Source: Odoribacter sp. AF15-53
Lineage (GTDB): Bacteria > Bacteroidota > Bacteroidia > Bacteroidales > Marinifilaceae
Assembly: GCF_003479425.1 (NCBI RefSeq)
Contig: NZ_QUHC01000001.1
Coordinates: 992,001 to 1,056,000, forward strand
DNA length: 64,000 bases
Reading direction: 5' to 3'
The notes beneath the pieces are model-generated. The model saw only the letters and a list, made by a program, of their open reading frames with translations, was not told the origin of the DNA and did no database searches. The stretch's first letter is position 1. Every line of letters starts with the position of its first letter. Shown here one piece after another: positions 60,760 to 64,000 of the stretch. The position numbers and the translations under genes are program-made.

Positions 60760-62301
60760 TTAAAAGGGTGCCTTATTCGAGTTTACCCCGCTCTCGAAAC
60801 TCTTTCCTCCCTCCTGGAAGTCAGAATCCAGTGGCGGCATCGGGTTAGTGGCATCCTCGTTCATCCGGGAACCGAAAGTAACAGTTTTCACGGGCGATCC
60901 TCCCGATCCAAACGGGGAAACCTCTTCCAAATCACAGAATTGAGCCAACTCGTTGCGGAAACGAAGTTGAATCTCTCCCACCGCACCGTTACGATGCTTG
61001 GCTATAATAATATCGGCAATACCCTTTAAGCTATTTCCCATACTGTCTTCCATGATACCGTAACGTTCCGGGCGGTGAATAAAAAGTACCATATCGGCAT
61101 CCTGCTCGATGGCCCCTGATTCACGTAAGTCCGACAACATCGGTTTCTTGGCGTCTCCCGTACGTTGCTCGACACCACGATTCAACTGAGACAAAGCAAT
61201 CACGGGAATATTCAATTCTTTAGCAATAATCTTCAACTGTCGAGAGATCATACTCACCTCCTGTTCACGATTTCCCCGCATATCCGCTCCGGCTGTCATC
61301 AACTGTAAGTAGTCTATAATTAACACTTTAATCCCGTACCGTTGTTGTAAACGCCGACATTTAGCCCGTAATTCGAAAATCGACAATGCTGGAGTATCAT
61401 CCACGTATATAGGAGCCTTGATCAAGGCCTTGATCTTCGAGTGCAATTGCTGCCACTCCTCTTCCGACAACTTACCGTTACGTATCTTCTCGGAACCTAA
61501 TTCCGTCTCACTCGCGATCAAACGATTCACCAACTGCACCGAAGACATCTCCAAAGAGAACAAAGCAATGGGCTGGTTGTGATTTACCGCCATATTCCGG
61601 GTCATCGACAACACAAATGCCGTCTTACCCATAGAGGGACGAGCCGCAATAATCACGAGGTCTGAAGGCTGCCAACCGGAAGTCACTTCATCCAACGCCG
61701 TAAAACCGGAAGGAACCCCACTTAACCCGTCGGCACGCTTCCCGGCAATCTCGATCCCCTTGATCGCTTCATCAATCAAGGCGTTGATAGCTGTTGTTTC
61801 TTTCTTTATATTTCCCTCGGCAATCTCGAATACCTGTTTCTGTGCCATATCCACCAGATCGGCAACATCGGTCGCTTCATCATACGCCTTATTCTGTATA
61901 TCGGTACATACCCGGATTAATTCCCTCTGTATATATTTCTGTACCACGATACGGGCGTGAAACTCGATATGAGCGGCAGAAGCCACTTTTGAGGTCAACT
62001 GCGCCAGATAATAATATCCACCAATATCTTCCAACTCTCCCAAACGCTTCATCTCCTCGCTCACGGTAAGAATATCTACCGGCTCGTTATTCAACGACAA
62101 ATTTTGAATACCCCTGTATATCTTTTGGTGAGCCTCCTTATAGAAACACTCTGGTTTCAAAAAGTCACTCACAGTAATAAATGCGTCTTTTTCCAGCATC
62201 AGAGAACCTAGAATCGCCTCCTCCAGGTCAACGGCCTGCGGTGGCATCTTCCCGTACTCAGTCTGCAATGATTTATAATTATAGTCCGGTTTTTTCGCCA
62301 T
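60760..62301 (-). CDS. dnaB: Replicative DNA helicase
   Basis: A 513-residue hexameric helicase that unwinds DNA at the replication fork. The N-terminal DnaB domain (PPQAVDLEEAILGSLMLEKDAF) is followed by the RecA-like motor: Walker A AARPSMGKTAF, Walker B VLIIDYLQLM, ALSQLNRGVEQR and the arginine-finger region FIHRPERYG. No intein or insertion is present. It starts 4 bp before the end of the exonuclease gene region and is likely cotranscribed with it. Confidence 0.98.
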   Translation of the reverse strand: MAKKPDYNYKSLQTEYGKMPPQAVDLEEAILGSLMLEKDAFITVSDFLKPECFYKEAHQKIYRGIQNLSLNNEPVDILTVSEEMKRLGELEDIGGYYYLAQLTSKVASAAHIEFHARIVVQKYIQRELIRVCTDIQNKAYDEATDVADLVDMAQKQVFEIAEGNIKKETTAINALIDEAIKGIEIAGKRADGLSGVPSGFTALDEVTSGWQPSDLVIIAARPSMGKTAFVLSMTRNMAVNHNQPIALFSLEMSSVQLVNRLIASETELGSEKIRNGKLSEEEWQQLHSKIKALIKAPIYVDDTPALSIFELRAKCRRLQQRYGIKVLIIDYLQLMTAGADMRGNREQEVSMISRQLKIIAKELNIPVIALSQLNRGVEQRTGDAKKPMLSDLRESGAIEQDADMVLFIHRPERYGIMEDSMGNSLKGIADIIIAKHRNGAVGEIQLRFRNELAQFCDLEEVSPFGSGGSPVKTVTFGSRMNEDATNPMPPLDSDFQEGGKSFESGVNSNKAPF

Positions 62302-62305
62302 AAAT

Positions 62306-62878
62306 TTAAATTACTTTTAACTCCTTCAATTTCCAGAAACAACGCACCGTGGCACGCACGTCCGCCAACGCATCGTGTGCATTTTCAAATCCTTCCCCAA
62401 ACAAAACCTGATGCAATTCGGATAATTTCGGCGATTTGAAACCTTGTTTTCCACCTGGCAATTTACAATAATTTGTCGACAATTTCATCGTACAATACTT
62501 CGGTTTTAAAAATAACGATGTCATCATTCGCTTCCGCTCAAATTCCGCCCCCACGATACACTCGTCAAAACTGATATTATGCCCGATCAATGCAAAAGCC
62601 GAATCCATCTTATCCGAAAATATCTCCAAGATAGACAATAAATCCTTCCCTTCCTCCTGGGCTTTCAACGTAGTAATCCCGTGTACTCGGGATGCTTCTG
62701 CCGGAATTGCGAAACCTTCCGGCTTCACGATATCACTACGTTCTTCGATAATGTTCCCCTTCTCGTCACACATAATCCACGCCAATTGTACTAACCGGGG
62801 CCAATTATCCACGTCCGTCACGGGTGCATTCCAACGCTGTGGAAGTCCCGTTGTTTCCGTATCAAAAAATAGAAACAT
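62306..62878 (-). CDS. DnaQ-like 3'-5' exonuclease
   Basis: A 190-residue DEDDh exonuclease. Exo I is FFDTETTGLP (metal aspartate and glutamate), Exo II ALIGHNISFDECI and Exo III the histidine in NAHDALADVRAT. It could proofread replication or trim nucleic acids. It lies 4 bp upstream of dnaB on the same strand, which fits a replication role. Confidence 0.95.
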   Translation of the reverse strand: MFLFFDTETTGLPQRWNAPVTDVDNWPRLVQLAWIMCDEKGNIIEERSDIVKPEGFAIPAEASRVHGITTLKAQEEGKDLLSILEIFSDKMDSAFALIGHNISFDECIVGAEFERKRMMTSLFLKPKYCTMKLSTNYCKLPGGKQGFKSPKLSELHQVLFGEGFENAHDALADVRATVRCFWKLKELKVI

Positions 62879-62999
62879 CTACCAATAAATTTAAAGATTC
62901 TGAGATTTAGTGATTTTCGATTCTATGATTCCAGCCTTACAAGGTCAATGCTCTTATAATCACAGAATCATTTCATCGACAATCACCCAATCACTCGAT

Positions 63000-63836
63000 T
63001 TATTTGTCGTTTTCGTTCTCAAAACTCTTGTTATACTGATGCATAGCCCGGTAACTCATACCCATACTGGAGAACCCTCCGTCATGGAATAAATTCTGCA
63101 TGGTTACCTTACGGGTAAGATCAGAAAACAAGGTTATACAATAATTTGCACACTCGTCGGCAGAGGCATTCCCCAGTGGAGACATCCGTTCCGCAAAATC
63201 GATCAAAGAATCAAATCCCTTGATACCGCTACCCGCCGTGGTCACAGTCGGAGACTGAGAGATCGTATTCACCCGAATCCGTTTCTCCCGCCCGTAAATA
63301 TACCCGAAACTCCGGGCGATAGATTCCAACATGGCTTTCGCATCCGCCATATCGTTGTATTCAAACATGGTACGTTGTGCCGCCACGTATGAAAGCGCCA
63401 CGACAGACCCCCATTCATTCATGGCATCCAACTTCTTTGCCGTCTGGAGAACCTTATGGAAAGAAATAGCCGAAATATCTAATGTTTTTTGCAAAAAATC
63501 ATAATCCAGATCATCGTAAGGACGTTTTTTTCTCACGTTCAACGACATGGCTACCGAATGTAATATAAAATCAATCTTACCACCCAACAAATCCATTGCT
63601 TTCGAGAACAATTGCTCCAAATCCTCCTCGCTCGTTGCATCCGCAGGAATCAAAGGTACATTATTCTTCGCCGCGAAATCCTTCACTTGCCCCATCCGAA
63701 TAGATAATTCCGTGTTCGTCAAAACAATCTGTGCACCTTCCTCCAAACATTTCTCCGCCACTTTCCACGCGATAGACATTTCATTCAACGCACCGAATAT
63801 TATTCCCTTTTTCCCTTTCAATAAATTGTAACTCAT
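63000..63836 (-). CDS. fabI: Enoyl-[acyl-carrier-protein] reductase (NADH)
   Basis: A 278-residue short-chain dehydrogenase-like enzyme of fatty-acid elongation. Recognised by GKKGIIFGALNEMSIAWKVAE (nucleotide loop), the SVAMS segment, and the FabI catalytic pattern Y-x9-Y-x6-K in SYVAAQRTMFEYNDMADAKAMLESI. RVNTISQSPTVTTAGSGIKGF is the substrate-loop signature. It is 29 bp behind recN. Confidence 0.96.
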   Translation of the reverse strand: MSYNLLKGKKGIIFGALNEMSIAWKVAEKCLEEGAQIVLTNTELSIRMGQVKDFAAKNNVPLIPADATSEEDLEQLFSKAMDLLGGKIDFILHSVAMSLNVRKKRPYDDLDYDFLQKTLDISAISFHKVLQTAKKLDAMNEWGSVVALSYVAAQRTMFEYNDMADAKAMLESIARSFGYIYGREKRIRVNTISQSPTVTTAGSGIKGFDSLIDFAERMSPLGNASADECANYCITLFSDLTRKVTMQNLFHDGGFSSMGMSYRAMHQYNKSFENENDK

Positions 63837-63865
63837 ATACTCGTATTAAATTAAAAAATCATTTT

Positions 63866-64000
63866 CTAAAACTGACCAAGCAACAACCGGGCATTTTCCA
63901 ATGCAGCCTTGCTAACAACGCTTCCACTGATCATTCCGGCGATCTCGATCACTCTCTCTTCATCTGTTAAACGACGGATACGCGAAATGGTTCCTTCCTG
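63866..64000 (-). CDS. recN: DNA repair protein RecN, C-terminal fragment (runs off the window)
   Basis: Only the last 44 codons are in the window: SRIRRLTDEERVIEIAGMISGSVVSKAALENARLLL, the characteristic RecN C-terminus (EERVxEIAxMLSG). RecN is an SMC-like ATPase in double-strand-break repair. The 5' part lies outside to the right. Confidence 0.85.
   Translation of the reverse strand, partial: QEGTISRIRRLTDEERVIEIAGMISGSVVSKAALENARLLLGQF

Overview
The window looks like a chromosomal segment of a gut-type Bacteroidales. The evidence is two FecR/SusC/SusD loci, Bacteroidetes-style promoter boxes (TAnnTTTG), lipoproteins with Asp/Asn-rich residues after the lipobox cysteine, a Bacteroidetes-type ECF sigma factor, and families largely confined to that phylum (DUF2851, DUF6268, FISUMP, TlpA/DUF4369). 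The number of FecR/SusC/SusD loci and the synteny suggest Odoribacteraceae (Butyricimonas/Odoribacter-like); this is inference, no database was searched. I saw no rRNA, tRNA, CRISPR array or intact insertion sequence.

Layout. 1-6.1 kb: a DHH phosphoesterase (NrnA type), then an ECF sigma factor without an anti-sigma gene, next to a large secreted multidomain GH31 glycosidase. 6.2-12.8 kb: an AraC regulator divergent from an RND drug-efflux operon (adaptor, pump, outer-membrane factor) whose base composition differs from its surroundings. 13.1-23.6 kb (minus strand): fecR, susC, susD, a degenerate zinc-metallohydrolase lipoprotein, a FISUMP lipoprotein and a tandem-thioredoxin protein; no sigma gene accompanies them. 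23.7-27.8 kb: an array of 11-bp repeats in two orientations, then a DUF6268 outer-membrane protein and a LytS/LytR-type system in which one of two tandem kinases has lost its phospho-acceptor histidine. 27.8-32.5 kb: a cassette (alpha/beta hydrolase, flavodoxin, O-acetyltransferase, two AraC regulators) bounded by a direct repeat of the 3' end of the response-regulator gene. Inside it three promoters each carry a 28-bp operator exactly 29 bp from the -7 box. 32.6-34.2 kb: guaA. 34.3-42.6 kb: a second, complete locus (sigma, fecR, susC, susD, TlpA-like thioredoxin). 42.7-51.1 kb: a Na+ symporter, an Rpn-type nuclease, thiM-thiE, a carboxypeptidase-regulatory-domain protein, small envelope proteins and a DUF2851 protein. 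51.3-57.9 kb: a coiled-coil membrane protein, fhs, a CBM9-like protein, a metallophosphoesterase and a SpoIIE-type phosphatase. 58.0-64.0 kb (minus strand): a GNAT/YoaP acetyltransferase, an LTA-synthase-like sulfatase, dnaB, a DnaQ-like exonuclease, fabI and the 3' end of recN.

How it fits together. Much of the window is envelope traffic: two TonB-dependent import systems with thiol chemistry, an efflux pump and a two-component system beside an outer-membrane barrel gene. The strongest unexplained signals are the three identically spaced operator-promoter modules inside the repeat-bounded cassette, the phased 11-bp repeat array next to the pseudokinase/kinase pair, and the complementary absence of an anti-sigma at the GH31 locus and a sigma at the first fecR locus.
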